Assembly: GCA_030604905.1 (NCBI GenBank)
Contig: JAUVVA010000001.1
Location: forward strand, 1-64,000
Reading direction: 5' to 3'
Length of the DNA: 64,000 nucleotides
Source of the DNA: Verrucomicrobiota bacterium
GTDB lineage: Bacteria > Verrucomicrobiota > Verrucomicrobiia > Opitutales > Opitutaceae
The stretch's first letter is position 1, and each line of letters starts with the position of its first letter. Shown here one piece after another: positions 19,871 through 29,934 of the stretch. Both the position numbers and the translations under genes were made by a program. Below the pieces are notes generated by a model. That model was not told where the DNA came from. It saw only the letters and a list, made by a program, of their open reading frames with translations, and did no database searches.

Positions 19871-19994
19871 GGGCCCGCGAATCGGGGCCGGAGCGGGCGT
19901 GCCCTCACGCCCGCCGCTCGGCGCGAAGAGGCGGCGCGGAGGGCGTGGCGGGCACGCTCTCTTCGGCTTGGCACGCGGCGGCTCGCCGCCGCGC

Positions 19995-22034
19995 TCACTC
20001 CGGTGCGGAGTGTTTCCAGACGCCGTAGCAGGCGGTGGCGAACCAAGCCTCGCGGGTGCGCGGGTGCAAGCGCACCCACTGGGGCTCGCGGCCGCCGTCG
20101 AGCCGCGTGCCGTCGAGCGGCCGGGTGAGGTTGAGGTTTTCCCAGGTCGCTCCGGCGTCGCGCGAGCGCAGCGCGCCGGCCGAGCTGGCGAAGGTGTCGC
20201 GGTTGGCGGCGACGTAGATCACCGCGGGATCTCGGGGATCGAGCGCCACGGAGCGCACGCGCGGCGCGCCCGTCTGGTCGTGCGGCAGCGCGGGGTCGGG
20301 CAGGTAGGCGCCGCCCTGCCAGACGCGCAGGCGGTTTTGCTCGACCACGAGGTAGCGGTCGCGCGCCGGATCGTAGGCGAGATCGGTGACGCCGCCCTCG
20401 GCGGTGAAGACCGCGGTCCAGCTCGCGCCGCCATCGCGGGAGCGCACGATCCGCACCGCGCCGCCGCCTTGATCGACGCCGACCAGCTCGCCGTTGCGGG
20501 TGTCGTGGGTGAAGACGTGCGTCGCGCCGTTCATCACGGTCCAGGTGCGGCCGCCGTCGGTCGAGCGATGCTGGCTGGCGAAGAGCGTGCGCGCGGAGCG
20601 CGGGTCGCCGTTGGAGACGAGCGGCGTCGCCATGGTGAGTTTCGTGAGGTCCCAGCCGCGGCCGCCGTCTTGCGAGACGTTGACGATCTTGGGCGCGCCC
20701 CAGCCGGCGGCCTCGCCGACCACGAGCTGCCCGGGCGTGCTGGCGTAGGCGGCGTAGTTGAAGCCGCCCCACTCCTTGCCACCGGGAGCGAAGTAGCGCC
20801 AGGACTCGCCGCCGTCGGTGGTGAGCATGGCGCCGTAGTCCTGCGAGCCGAGGAAGAGCACGTCGGGATCGGTGGCGGAGAAGTTGAAGGAGCCGCCGAC
20901 GAGGAGGTTGTTCACGCCGTTGCCGGCGAAGGCGTAGCTGCGCCCGCCGTCGCGCGAGAGGGCGGGGTAGTCGCCGCCGGAGCTGAGGAGGATGTCGGCG
21001 TCGAGCGGGTGAAAGGCGAACTGCGCCTCGCGCGCGTTGGACGGGATGAGCGTGAAGCCGCGCTCGATCCGCGATTCGTGCCAGTAGCCCGGATTCCATT
21101 GGAAAAAGACGAGGCGCCGCGGGTCGGAGGGCGCGACGGTGATGTTGCGGAAGACGCCCTTCTCGCGGACGAGGGCGTCGGCGGCGGAGTTGCGTTGCCA
21201 GGTGAGGCCGCCGTCGGTCGAGCGCCAGACGGAGTCCGGTCGCGTGGCCCAGACGAGCTCCGGCGCGGCCGGCGTGGTGTCGATGCCGGTAGCGGGGCCC
21301 TCGAGCGTGGTGGTCCAGGTGCGGCCGCCGTCGGTGGAGCGGAGCACGCCGGCCTCGCCGGCCGCGAGCAACACGCCCGAGCCCGGGAGCACGGCGAGTT
21401 GCGCGCTGGCCGCCGCTTCGCCGCCCGGCACCTCGGCCCAGGTCTCGCCGCCATCCTCGGTCTTGTAGAGCGCGCGATGGGGCTCGGGCGGGGCGCCAAA
21501 CATCGGCCGGTCCGGCGCGAGGCGCGACCAGTAGGCCACGCGCGTGAAGCCGAGGCGCTCGTCGTAGGTGGAGGGATCGTAAACGAGGGAGCGGCGGGCG
21601 CGATCCTGCGAGCCCGACTGGGTGACGGGCAGCACCTCGCGCCAGGAGGCGGCGCCGTCGGTCGTGAGGTAAACGCCGTTGAAGCGATGCACGCCGGAAT
21701 TGGCCGCCACCACGATGGCGCGGGCGGGGTTGCGCGGGTCGATCGCGGCCGCGGCCGAGCCGCGCGAGTGGAAGCCGATGTTGGCCGGTTCCCAGTTTTT
21801 GCCGCCGTCGAGCGAGCGGAAGAGGCCGCCGACGTCGGTGCACCAGAGCATGAAGTCGCCGCTCGTGCGGTCCACCGCGAGGGCGCGGAACCACTGCGCG
21901 CCGTCGCCGGTGATCACGCCTTTGGCGCGCAGCTCGGGGTTGGTGAAGGTGACGGGGCGCCACTCGGCGAGGGCCGGCTGGGCGAGGAGGGCGAGGAGGG
22001 CGGCGAGGGCGGCGGGCGAGAGGCGGGGGAACAT
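19995..22034 (-). CDS. BNR-repeat/GH74-like beta-propeller protein, secreted
   Basis: Signal peptide MFPRLSPAALAALLALLAQPALA; LWCTDVGGLFRSLDGGKNWEPANIG and repeated STDGGxTW motifs; upstream ATG at 22058 also possible. Confidence 0.83.
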   Translation of the reverse strand: MFPRLSPAALAALLALLAQPALAEWRPVTFTNPELRAKGVITGDGAQWFRALAVDRTSGDFMLWCTDVGGLFRSLDGGKNWEPANIGFHSRGSAAAAIDPRNPARAIVVAANSGVHRFNGVYLTTDGAASWREVLPVTQSGSQDRARRSLVYDPSTYDERLGFTRVAYWSRLAPDRPMFGAPPEPHRALYKTEDGGETWAEVPGGEAAASAQLAVLPGSGVLLAAGEAGVLRSTDGGRTWTTTLEGPATGIDTTPAAPELVWATRPDSVWRSTDGGLTWQRNSAADALVREKGVFRNITVAPSDPRRLVFFQWNPGYWHESRIERGFTLIPSNAREAQFAFHPLDADILLSSGGDYPALSRDGGRSYAFAGNGVNNLLVGGSFNFSATDPDVLFLGSQDYGAMLTTDGGESWRYFAPGGKEWGGFNYAAYASTPGQLVVGEAAGWGAPKIVNVSQDGGRGWDLTKLTMATPLVSNGDPRSARTLFASQHRSTDGGRTWTVMNGATHVFTHDTRNGELVGVDQGGGAVRIVRSRDGGASWTAVFTAEGGVTDLAYDPARDRYLVVEQNRLRVWQGGAYLPDPALPHDQTGAPRVRSVALDPRDPAVIYVAANRDTFASSAGALRSRDAGATWENLNLTRPLDGTRLDGGREPQWVRLHPRTREAWFATACYGVWKHSAPE

Positions 22035-22111
22035 GGCGGGGAGGGGAGGGTAGGGCATGGAGGGCAGGCCCCGAGCTTGGGGCGGCGCCCGGGCGTATCC
22101 AGAACGGGAGC

Positions 22112-22127
22112 CGGCAACGCGTTGCCG
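22112..22127. promoter_or_regulatory. Perfect 16-bp palindrome, candidate LacI autoregulatory operator, motif family 1
   Basis: CGGCAACGCGTTGCCG between divergent 19995-22034(-) and 22213-23358(+). Confidence 0.65.
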
Positions 22128-22212
22128 ATCACGAGCCGAGTCCCGCCTCGATGCTACGATCACACAAACTTTTGAATACGTTCTTTCGGATTTGTTTCCT
22201 TACTCTTCCTCC

Positions 22213-23358
22213 ATGACCCCGCCCCGGAAGACTGCGTCGCGCCCCGAGGAGAAACCGTCCGTCGAAGCCGAGGCCTCCGCGCATCTGAGCCTCGCCGCGC
22301 TGGCCGAGGCGGCCGGCGTGTCGGTGGCGACCGCTTCGCGCGCCATGCGCGACCACTGCCGCGTGTCGCTCGAGGTGCGCCGCCATGTGCAGGCGGTGGC
22401 GGAGAAAATCGGCTACCGGCCCAATCCGCTCGTCGCCTCGCTCATGCACCAGATCCGCGAGCGCCAGGTGAAGGCCTTTCAGGGCGTGGTCGCGATGATC
22501 GGCTGCGCCTCGTCGCGCGCAGAGTGGGAGCGCAACGCGGTCGCTCGCCTCTTCTGGGCGGGCGTCGAGGCCGAGGCGAAGCGGCTGGGGTTCCAAGCCG
22601 AGCTGCTGCTGCCGCGCGCCGAGGGATTGCCGCGCGCCCGTCTCGCGGGGCTGCTGCGCGCGCGCGGCATCGTGGGGGCCGTGTTGCTCGACCAGCCGCG
22701 CGCCCACCCGGACCGGCAGGAGCTGCTGGTGGACGAGCCGGTGGTCGATCCCGGCGTGCTGCCGCTCGTGCTCGTCGGCCACAAGCACCTCCACCCGACG
22801 ATCAGCTTCGCGATGAGCGACCAATACGCCAACGCGCGCCGCGTGGGGCGGCTGCTTTGGGAGCGCGGGTATCGCCGCCCGCTCCTGTTTTCCACCCGCT
22901 ATGTCGCGGCGGTGACGGAGAACCGTTTCGAGGCCGGCCTGGCCTACGCGGGCGAGCCCGGCTGGCTCGCGGTGCTGCACTCGCACGCGCTGCTGCCGCC
23001 GGGGCTCGGCGAGGCGCTCCGCTCCGCTTTTCTCGCCCAGGCGAAGGAGCAGCTGTTGGCGCGCATCCGGAAGCACCGGGCGGACGTCGTCGTCTCGGTG
23101 GACAACGAGACCCTGCGCTGGATGCGCGAGGCGGGGCTCGAGACGCCGGGCGAGATCGGCTTCGCCTCCCTCGATTGGTGCGCGGATCTCGCGTCGATCT
23201 CCGGCATCGAGCAGCGGCACGAGGTGGTGGGCGCGGTGGCCACGCGCAGGCTGGCCGAGCTGGTCGCGCGCAACGAATCCGGGCCGCAGGAGATCGTCTC
23301 GGGCCTCCTCGTCGAGGGCGCGTGGCGCGAGGGCGCCACGCTGCGCGCGGCCTCGTGA
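22213..23358 (+). CDS. LacI-family transcriptional regulator
   Basis: [53 protein letters not shown]. Confidence 0.93.
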   Translation: MTPPRKTASRPEEKPSVEAEASAHLSLAALAEAAGVSVATASRAMRDHCRVSLEVRRHVQAVAEKIGYRPNPLVASLMHQIRERQVKAFQGVVAMIGCASSRAEWERNAVARLFWAGVEAEAKRLGFQAELLLPRAEGLPRARLAGLLRARGIVGAVLLDQPRAHPDRQELLVDEPVVDPGVLPLVLVGHKHLHPTISFAMSDQYANARRVGRLLWERGYRRPLLFSTRYVAAVTENRFEAGLAYAGEPGWLAVLHSHALLPPGLGEALRSAFLAQAKEQLLARIRKHRADVVVSVDNETLRWMREAGLETPGEIGFASLDWCADLASISGIEQRHEVVGAVATRRLAELVARNESGPQEIVSGLLVEGAWREGATLRAAS

Positions 23359-23369
23359 GCGAGCCGCTT

Positions 23370-23383
23370 GGCAACGCGTTTCC
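23370..23383. promoter_or_regulatory. Candidate LacI-type operator, motif family 1
   Basis: GGCAA-CGCG-TTTCC, 12 bp after lacI stop and 47 bp upstream of prepilin start. Confidence 0.5.
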
Positions 23384-23429
23384 GGGCGCCGCGATTGTGA
23401 TGTCGGCCGGATTTTTCCTTCTTGTTGGC

Positions 23430-24146
23430 ATGCCCCGCCACACCCCATCTCCCCGACGCGGCTTCACGCTGATCGAGCTGCTCACCGTCATCGCCATCAT
23501 CGGCATCCTCGCCGCGATCCTCGTCCCGGTCGTGGGCCGCGTGCGGGACTCCGCGCGCCAGTCCACTTGCGCCAGCAACCTCCGCCAGATCGGCACCGCG
23601 GCGCTCCTCTGGTATCAGGACAACCCGCGCTCCAAGCTCCAGCCGCAGATCACCGAGCCCGATCCCAACAACCCGGGCTCGACCTGGAACGTGTCGTGGA
23701 CCGCGGCGCTGTTTCCCTACTTCGGCGTTCCCAACACCCAGCAGTATCCCTCGCAACCCGACCTCACGCACTGCTCGATGATCCGCCACGACGGCACTTG
23801 GCAGCGAAATTCCTACGGCATCAACGTGCTCACCAACGACCCCAACTGGCGCGCCGGCATTGGCGCCATCCGCGAGCCCGCCCGCACGATCCTCGCCGGC
23901 GACGTCGTCGGCACCACACTCGATCCCAACGCCCGCAACGCCTTCCAGGTTCTCAATCCTCCTGGCTACGGTAGCAGCAGCCCGACCGACATGGCCTACA
24001 TGGCCACCCGGCACTCCGGCGGCTCGCGCGCCAACATCGTCTTCTACGACGGCCACGTGGAAACCGTGGACCGCGACAAGTATCACTGGCCCACTCTCGG
24101 CGGCTTCACCACCAGCGCGCCGCAGAATCCCTGGAAGCCCTGGTAG
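23430..24146 (+). CDS. Prepilin-type N-terminal cleavage/methylation protein (DG-type pseudopilin)
   Basis: [36 protein letters not shown] and C-terminal [20 protein letters not shown]. Confidence 0.9.
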   Translation: MPRHTPSPRRGFTLIELLTVIAIIGILAAILVPVVGRVRDSARQSTCASNLRQIGTAALLWYQDNPRSKLQPQITEPDPNNPGSTWNVSWTAALFPYFGVPNTQQYPSQPDLTHCSMIRHDGTWQRNSYGINVLTNDPNWRAGIGAIREPARTILAGDVVGTTLDPNARNAFQVLNPPGYGSSSPTDMAYMATRHSGGSRANIVFYDGHVETVDRDKYHWPTLGGFTTSAPQNPWKPW

Positions 24147-24292
24147 GCGCCGAGCCGCGTCGCCCACTGTATCCGCCTCCGCGCGCCCGCCGCTTCCCGG
24201 CCGGGATGGGGCCGCCGCGTTTTCGTTGAGCTCCCGCTCGCACCCCCGCGTCCCCTCACCGCCTCGTTTCCGCGTCTTTCCATCCCATCCCC

Positions 24293-25102
24293 ATGCATTC
24301 AACCATCAAAATCGCCACGCTCGCCATCACACTCGCCGCTTCCGCCTCGTCGCTCCATGCGGTGCTCATCGCCTCGGAGACCTTCGACACCTACAACCTC
24401 TCGACCGTCGACGCCGGGGTCGTCACCGATCCGCTGCAAGGCAACAATGGCGGCACCGGCTTCACCTCCGCCTGGGCCGGCAGCGGGCCCGGGCAGGTGG
24501 AGACCGGCGCACCGGGCTTCACCGGCAACTACGCCTCCGTCACCAGCAGCATCTTCGACCAGTATCGCACTTTCCCGTCCGTGACCTCCGGCGACCTCTG
24601 GATCGCGTGGAAGGCGGCCTGGGGCAGCCCCGCCGGTAGCGACGGCTCGGTCGGCTACGGCATTCTTGGTCTCTTCAACTCCGGCGGCACGCAGGAACTG
24701 GTCTGGGTGGGCGACACCAACGGCCAGGGTGACCAACTGCGAAGCACGGTGGCGGGCGTGGGTGTGAATCATTTCACCATCACGGCCGACGCCGTCTATC
24801 AGTTTGCCATCGAGATCACCAACATCGGCGCCGGCGCGGGCCAGTCGTCGGTCAATATCTACAGCTTCAACAACGCCGGGGAGCTCACCTCCCTGCGCTC
24901 GGTCACGGGCGTGACGATCAACGAGGTGGGCCGCCTGCGCCTCTGGGGCGGTTTCGCCTCCGAGCCCCGCTTCGACGACATCTACATCGGCACCACGCGC
25001 GATTCGGTGATCGAGCCCTCGATCATCCCTGAACCGGCCGCCTACGGCGCGTGGCTGGGCGCGGGGGTGCTCGGCCTTTGCGCGCTGCGTCGTCGGCGCT
25101 GA
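24293..25102 (+). CDS. PEP-CTERM sorting domain protein
   Basis: Signal peptide; C-terminus IIPEPAAYGAWLGAGVLGLCALRRRR. Confidence 0.88.
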   Translation: MHSTIKIATLAITLAASASSLHAVLIASETFDTYNLSTVDAGVVTDPLQGNNGGTGFTSAWAGSGPGQVETGAPGFTGNYASVTSSIFDQYRTFPSVTSGDLWIAWKAAWGSPAGSDGSVGYGILGLFNSGGTQELVWVGDTNGQGDQLRSTVAGVGVNHFTITADAVYQFAIEITNIGAGAGQSSVNIYSFNNAGELTSLRSVTGVTINEVGRLRLWGGFASEPRFDDIYIGTTRDSVIEPSIIPEPAAYGAWLGAGVLGLCALRRRR

Positions 25103-25135
25103 GCTGGCGCCTGGGCAAATCTCCGCCGAAAACGA

Positions 25136-25165
25136 CAAAGCCCGGGCCGTGTGGCCCGGGCTTTG
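25136..25165. terminator. Bidirectional rho-independent terminator between convergent genes
   Basis: CAAAGCCCGGGCC-GTGT-GGCCCGGGCTTTG perfect 13-bp arms, A-rich left and T-rich right flank. Confidence 0.85.
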
Positions 25166-25199
25166 TTCGTTTTGGCAAAAGTCGGATACGCCCCGCGGC

Positions 25200-25766
25200 T
25201 CACTCCACCGCGGTGACGGACACCTCGTCGACCCACACGGTGCCGCGGCCGCGAAAACCGACCACGAACTGCCAGGTCACCGTGCCCGCGGGGAGTTGAA
25301 ACTCCTCCTCGTAGACGCGCCAGGGGAGCTCGAGTTCGGTGGTGCCGGCGAGCGAGAGCCAGCGGATCTGGCGGCGGTTTTCGTCGAAGCACTGGATGCC
25401 GATATCGAGCGCCTCGATCTCCTCGGCCGCCACGCGGATCGCGGCGCGAGCCTTGATGCGCGGCGCGGTGCGGGCGAGGTCGGACTGCACGCTGCTGTAG
25501 CCGGCCGTCGGGTGATGCACGCGCAGCGAGGCGTCGCCCGAGAATTTTTGCGCGGTGTCGCGGGCGAGCACGGGCGCGAAGCCGGCGTCGTTCTTGTGCC
25601 AGATGCGCCAGAAGTTCGGCGTGGCGGTGCCGGCCTCCATGCCGCCGTTGCGGACGAGCGAAGCGGTCGGGGCGGGGGGCTGGGCGAGGGCGGGCAGGGA
25701 GGACAGGCCGAGCGCGAGACCGGCGGCGCACGCGGCGAGACGGGGGAGGAGGCGGCGGGTTTTCAT
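25200..25766 (-). CDS. Secreted carbohydrate-binding-module-like protein
   Basis: Signal peptide; LVRNGGMEAGTATPNFWRI...TVTWQFVVGFRGRGTVWVDEVSVTAVE jelly-roll CBM pattern. Confidence 0.65.
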   Translation of the reverse strand: MKTRRLLPRLAACAAGLALGLSSLPALAQPPAPTASLVRNGGMEAGTATPNFWRIWHKNDAGFAPVLARDTAQKFSGDASLRVHHPTAGYSSVQSDLARTAPRIKARAAIRVAAEEIEALDIGIQCFDENRRQIRWLSLAGTTELELPWRVYEEEFQLPAGTVTWQFVVGFRGRGTVWVDEVSVTAVE

Positions 25767-25817
25767 CTGTGGGATGGGAACCGGGTCGAGGGTGAGACGG
25801 CGCGGGTGGGGCGAGGG

Positions 25818-26654
25818 TCAGGCGGTGCGGCGACGGCGGCGAGCGCCCACGAGGGCGAGAGCGGCCACGCCGGCGAGGGCGGCGAAGGCCGAGGGCTCGG
25901 GAATGGCGGCGGTGTAGACGACGCTGACGTTGTCGTATTGGATGGTGCCGTTGCCGCCGGTGGTGCGCATGTAGAAGGAAAGGATGTTGAAGCTCGTCTG
26001 ACCGTCCGCGATGGAGGCGGCGACCAGGCTGGTGAGGGAGCCGAAGTCCGCGCCCTCGGAGAGGGTGATCTCGATGGTGCCGTTGTTGTTGAAGAGCGTG
26101 AACTGGGCCGCGCGCATCGCGCCGGTGCTCAACGAGGAGGTGGCGGACGCGCGGCTGATCCCGTTGAAGAAGGGAGTGGTGTCGTTGGGGCCCGAGCGCT
26201 CGAAGATCTCGTTGTTGCCGGCGCTGGTGCGAAGCGTGCCGTAAAAGCCGCGCCAGGTGTTGGCGGGCGAGTTGGCGGCCCATTGGTCCCACTCGGCGGC
26301 GCCCCGGCCGGTGGCGGGTGTGCCGGAGAAGAAGCCGACGTCCACGGAGCGGATGTTGGTGCTGGCGGGGTTGTAGTTGAACGAGACGCTGAGCGTGTCG
26401 CCGTCGGCCAGCGTGACGGACTCGAAGGCGGTGGTGAAGTATTGGCTGGAGGTGCTGTTGAAGTTGTTGGCGACCCCGTTATCGAGATAGTATTGGCCTC
26501 CGGTCCAGTGCCAGCCGGCGAGGGTGGTCTGGAAGGTCGAGTCAACGAGCGTCGTCTGCGCGGAGACGGCGCAGGCGGCGAGGCAGGCGCCGAGCACGGA
26601 GGCGCGGCGGGCGAGGCGAAGGCGGGATGAGGCGGGGCGTGTGGTTTGGGGCAT
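25818..26654 (-). CDS. PEP-CTERM sorting domain protein
   Basis: AAIPEPSAFAALAGVAALALVGARRRRRTA. Confidence 0.88.
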   Translation of the reverse strand: MPQTTRPASSRLRLARRASVLGACLAACAVSAQTTLVDSTFQTTLAGWHWTGGQYYLDNGVANNFNSTSSQYFTTAFESVTLADGDTLSVSFNYNPASTNIRSVDVGFFSGTPATGRGAAEWDQWAANSPANTWRGFYGTLRTSAGNNEIFERSGPNDTTPFFNGISRASATSSLSTGAMRAAQFTLFNNNGTIEITLSEGADFGSLTSLVAASIADGQTSFNILSFYMRTTGGNGTIQYDNVSVVYTAAIPEPSAFAALAGVAALALVGARRRRRTA

Positions 26655-26703
26655 GGCGGGTGGTGGTTACGGGACGCAGCCTGCACCCGCACGCCGCGCC
26701 GGG

Positions 26704-27759
26704 TCATGCCGCCGCTTTACTCACTCGTTGAGTTCCCCGCGCTTTTCCCGGCGTGGATCGCCCGTCCACCCAATGGCCCGGCGTCTGGACCACCTTGGGC
26801 AGGGGCGGCACGCCGCGGACGTTCAGATGCAGGCCTTCGACGGCGAGCTCCACCGCGGTGGCGCCCACCGTTTCCAGTTTTTGATCGATCCCGCTGAACT
26901 CGGGATGGTCGTCGCGCCAGTTGAGCAACACGAAGCCGAGCGGGCCGGCGGGGGCGATGAGGCGGTGGCGGAGCAGGATCTCGCCGACCCAGGGCTGCGG
27001 GGTGAGGATCGCGTCGGGTCGGTGCTCGGCGATCCAGGCGCGCGCCTCGTCCAGCCGCCATTCGGTCCAGACGTAGGGCGGCATCGGGACGGTGAGGCCC
27101 GCATGCTGGCAGACGAGGTAGCCCGCGACCCACTGGTGGTAGAGCCACTTGTCGGAGGCGAGCGGTTCGAAGAACGCGATGCGGCGGTAACCGCGGTGCC
27201 GGAGCTGGCGCACCGCGAGGGTGAGGCAGGCGGCGTAGTTGGGCGAGGCGCGGTGCAGGTCGGGACGCCAGAGCGAGAAGCCGACCGCGGCGCAGGCGAA
27301 GGGCGACAGATCCAGCGTGAGGTGGCCGTGCTGCGCCTGCATCGGCCCCACCACGATGCCCTCGATGCCGCGGTGGAGGAGGATCGAGCGGATGCGCGCG
27401 GTGCTCATGCGCGGCTCGAGGGTCCAGATCTCCTCGAGACGGTAGCCGAGCGCGATGGCGCGCGTCTCGGCGCCGCGGAAGATCGGGCCGAGCGAGCGGT
27501 CGCGGCGCATGTGGGTGCGATCCTGCCAGGAGTTGAAGTAGGCGAGCACGCTGCCCGCGGGCGTGGCTTCGCGGCGGCGGAGCTTGGCCATGATGGCACT
27601 CACCGCGGGGTTGCGTTCGTAGCCGAGCTTCTCGGCGACCTGCCGGATGCGGCGGCGGGTCGTCGAGGGCAGGCTGGGATGATCGCGAAGCGCCAGGGAG
27701 ACGGTGGAGCGGTCGACGCCGGCGGCGGCGGCGACGTCTTTCATCGTGATCGTGGGCAT
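26704..27759 (-). CDS. LacI-family transcriptional regulator
   Basis: MPTITMKDVAAAAGVDRSTVSLALRDHPSLPSTTRRRIRQVAEKLGYERNPAV. Confidence 0.94.
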   Translation of the reverse strand: MPTITMKDVAAAAGVDRSTVSLALRDHPSLPSTTRRRIRQVAEKLGYERNPAVSAIMAKLRRREATPAGSVLAYFNSWQDRTHMRRDRSLGPIFRGAETRAIALGYRLEEIWTLEPRMSTARIRSILLHRGIEGIVVGPMQAQHGHLTLDLSPFACAAVGFSLWRPDLHRASPNYAACLTLAVRQLRHRGYRRIAFFEPLASDKWLYHQWVAGYLVCQHAGLTVPMPPYVWTEWRLDEARAWIAEHRPDAILTPQPWVGEILLRHRLIAPAGPLGFVLLNWRDDHPEFSGIDQKLETVGATAVELAVEGLHLNVRGVPPLPKVVQTPGHWVDGRSTPGKARGTQRVSKAAA

Positions 27760-27798
27760 CGGGTGACGGGGTGGGGAATGCGTGGGCGTGGTGCGGTC

Positions 27799-28845
27799 TC
27801 AGGGGGCGCGGGATCGCGGGAGCGCCGCGTCAGCAGGTGGCGTGATCCAGCGGCTTTCAATCAGGGAAAAGCGTTGGACCCGCGGAGGGCCCAGCTCGTG
27901 GCGCTGGATTTGGCCGACCAGCATGTCCACCGCCACCGCCCCGAGCTCCTCCGTCCTCTGGTCGGCGCCATACCAGTCGCCCAGCGCGGGGGTCCAGTCG
28001 AGGTGGGCCAGAGCGATGCGCCCGAAGGGGTCGAGCCCACCCTCGCGGAGAAGGCGGGGAAGGCGTTGGTCGTAGGTGATGATGGCGTCGAGGCGGTGAC
28101 TTCGCGCCCAGCTCACCAGGCCTTGCGGTTCTTTTTTCAAGTCAAGCACCGGCGGGCAGCGCCGAGGTCCCCGTCCGGCGTGGGCGGCCCAATAGCCGGC
28201 GGTGAACCGGTGCTCGAGGCGCTCGTCGTCCGTCACGGCGAGCCCGATGCGACGCCGGCCGAGCGCCTGCAGTTCGCGGACGGCCAGCATGACGGTGGCG
28301 TATTGGTCGTTTGCCGCGCAGCTCACCGACGGTTCCACCACCCGCCGGCCGGCGACCACGACGGCAAAGCGCCCCCACACCTCCGCAAACTCCGCCGGCA
28401 AGCGCTGGTGCTCGCGGGGCGACACGACGACGGCGCCGTCGATCCCGCGCGCCCGGAGGATGCGCTTCAAACGCGCGCCGGTCATCTCGGGATCCCGCAG
28501 TCGAAACTGCGCCACCTCATACCCGAGCTCGCGGGCCCGCTCGATGATTCCGCGAGCGAGGCGGCCGCGGTGGGAGAGGGGATCTTCGCGCAGGTCGGCT
28601 TGCGTGGAGCCGTTGAGCAAGGCGAGCGTGGCCCGGTAGCGCGGTGTGCGGCTGGCGCGGAGCTGGGCCATGAGTTTGCCGACAAGCGGGTTTGCCCGAT
28701 AACCCTGGGCCTCGGCCGCGGCCCTCACCCGCCTCCGCGTTTGCTCTTCCACCCCGCGCTCGCCCTGGAGCGCGCGCGCCACGGTGCTTTTGCTCACGCC
28801 GGCCGCCACGGCGATCGAACGAATGGTCGGCTTGGGCGGTTTCAT
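27799..28845 (-). CDS. LacI-family transcriptional regulator
   Basis: MKPPKPTIRSIAVAAGVSKSTVARALQGERGVEEQTRRRVRAAAEAQGYRANPLV; start trimmed to the ATG before the HTH. Confidence 0.93.
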   Translation of the reverse strand: MKPPKPTIRSIAVAAGVSKSTVARALQGERGVEEQTRRRVRAAAEAQGYRANPLVGKLMAQLRASRTPRYRATLALLNGSTQADLREDPLSHRGRLARGIIERARELGYEVAQFRLRDPEMTGARLKRILRARGIDGAVVVSPREHQRLPAEFAEVWGRFAVVVAGRRVVEPSVSCAANDQYATVMLAVRELQALGRRRIGLAVTDDERLEHRFTAGYWAAHAGRGPRRCPPVLDLKKEPQGLVSWARSHRLDAIITYDQRLPRLLREGGLDPFGRIALAHLDWTPALGDWYGADQRTEELGAVAVDMLVGQIQRHELGPPRVQRFSLIESRWITPPADAALPRSRAP

Positions 28846-28967
28846 GGGACTGTCCCGACGGGAAGCTTTCGCGGCGTTGCCCGTGAAAGGCGAGTCTTCT
28901 CCACAGCCGGGTGCGAGCAAGGCCGAGCCTGGGCCGGACGCCCCGTTCAACACCCCTTCGCGCCACC

Positions 28968-29885
28968 ATGCCCGCTCCCCTGCTCTACGAATCCCACATG
29001 CACACGCCGCTGTGCCGACACGCCTCCGGGCAGCCGGAGGACTACGCGGCGGTGGCGGAGGCGCGCGGGCTGCGCGGTATCATCGTCACCGACCACAATC
29101 CGATCCCGGGCGGCTACTCGGCCGACATCCGGATGCGGGAGGAGCAGTTCGACGACTACCTGGCCCTGGTGGCCCGGGCTCGCGCGGCTTTCGCCGGCCG
29201 CGTGGATGTGCGTCTCGGGCTCGAGTGCGACTACGCGCCGGGCCTGGAGAAGGACGTCGAGGCGCTGCTCAAACGCGCCGACTTCCACCACGTGCTCGGC
29301 TCGGTGCACACGCACGCGCCCTGCTACAAGCGTGTCTACCTGACGGGCTCCTGGTTCGAGTTTCAGCAGACTTATTTCGAGCACCTCGCGCTCTCCGCCG
29401 AGACCGGGCTCTTCGACACCATCGCGCACCCCGACCTGGTGAAAAACGAGTCGCCGCAGGAGTGGCATCTGCCCCGGATCGCGCCGCACATCCTGCGCGC
29501 TCTCGACCGCATCGCCGAGACCGGCGTGGCGATGGAGCTCAACACCTCCGGGCTCTTGAAAACCATCCCGGAGATGAACCCCGGTCCGGAGATGCTCCGC
29601 GCGATGCGCGAGCGCGGCATCCCGGTGGTGATCGGCGCCGACGCGCATCGGCCCGAGCGGGTGGCGGACCGCTATGTCGAGGCGCTGCATCTCCTCGCCG
29701 CGACTGGCTATGAACACACGAGCCAATTCCTCGGGCGGAAGCGTCACGACGTGCCGATCCACGACGCGATCGCCAGTCTGACGGCGCCGGAGGAGGCGGG
29801 AAGCGGCGTCTTTTTTACCGATAAAAACCGCGGCTTCTTTCGCCCTTCGCCCGCTCCGCTAGCGTCGACTTCGACGGATCGATGA
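28968..29885 (+). CDS. PHP-domain histidinol-phosphatase-like protein
   Basis: ESHMHTPLCRHASGQPEDYAAVAEARGLRGIIVTDHNP; GSVHTHAPCYKR; DTIAHPDLVKN; VVIGADAHRPE metal-binding motifs. Confidence 0.85.
   Translation: MPAPLLYESHMHTPLCRHASGQPEDYAAVAEARGLRGIIVTDHNPIPGGYSADIRMREEQFDDYLALVARARAAFAGRVDVRLGLECDYAPGLEKDVEALLKRADFHHVLGSVHTHAPCYKRVYLTGSWFEFQQTYFEHLALSAETGLFDTIAHPDLVKNESPQEWHLPRIAPHILRALDRIAETGVAMELNTSGLLKTIPEMNPGPEMLRAMRERGIPVVIGADAHRPERVADRYVEALHLLAATGYEHTSQFLGRKRHDVPIHDAIASLTAPEEAGSGVFFTDKNRGFFRPSPAPLASTSTDR
29812..29827. promoter_or_regulatory. Candidate operator, motif family 2
   Basis: TTTTTA-CCGA-TAAAAA about 108 bp upstream of prepilin 29935, inside 3' end of the PHP gene. Confidence 0.35.
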
Positions 29886-29934
29886 ATCCGCGCCGCCCCT
29901 TTTCCCCCTCCCCATCTCCCAACCACCCCCGCCC

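Noticed and set aside
19894-19993. GC hairpins CGGGCGTG-CCCT-CACGCCCG and CGCGGCGG-CTCG-CCGCCGCG between convergent genes
   Set aside because: Possibly involved in termination but lack U tracts; in such GC-rich sequence they are weak evidence alone.
6995-26732. Shared 15-mer TCAACGAGTGAGTAA at about 6996 and, reverse-complemented, near 26713
   Set aside because: The second copy is coding sequence at the end of a LacI gene, and a 15-bp match between two places in 64 kb on both strands is expected by chance.
28866-28889. CTTTCGCGGCGTTGCCCGTGAAAG between LacI 27799 and the PHP gene as another family 1 operator
   Set aside because: Only one half (CGTTGCC) matches; spacing and second arm do not fit.
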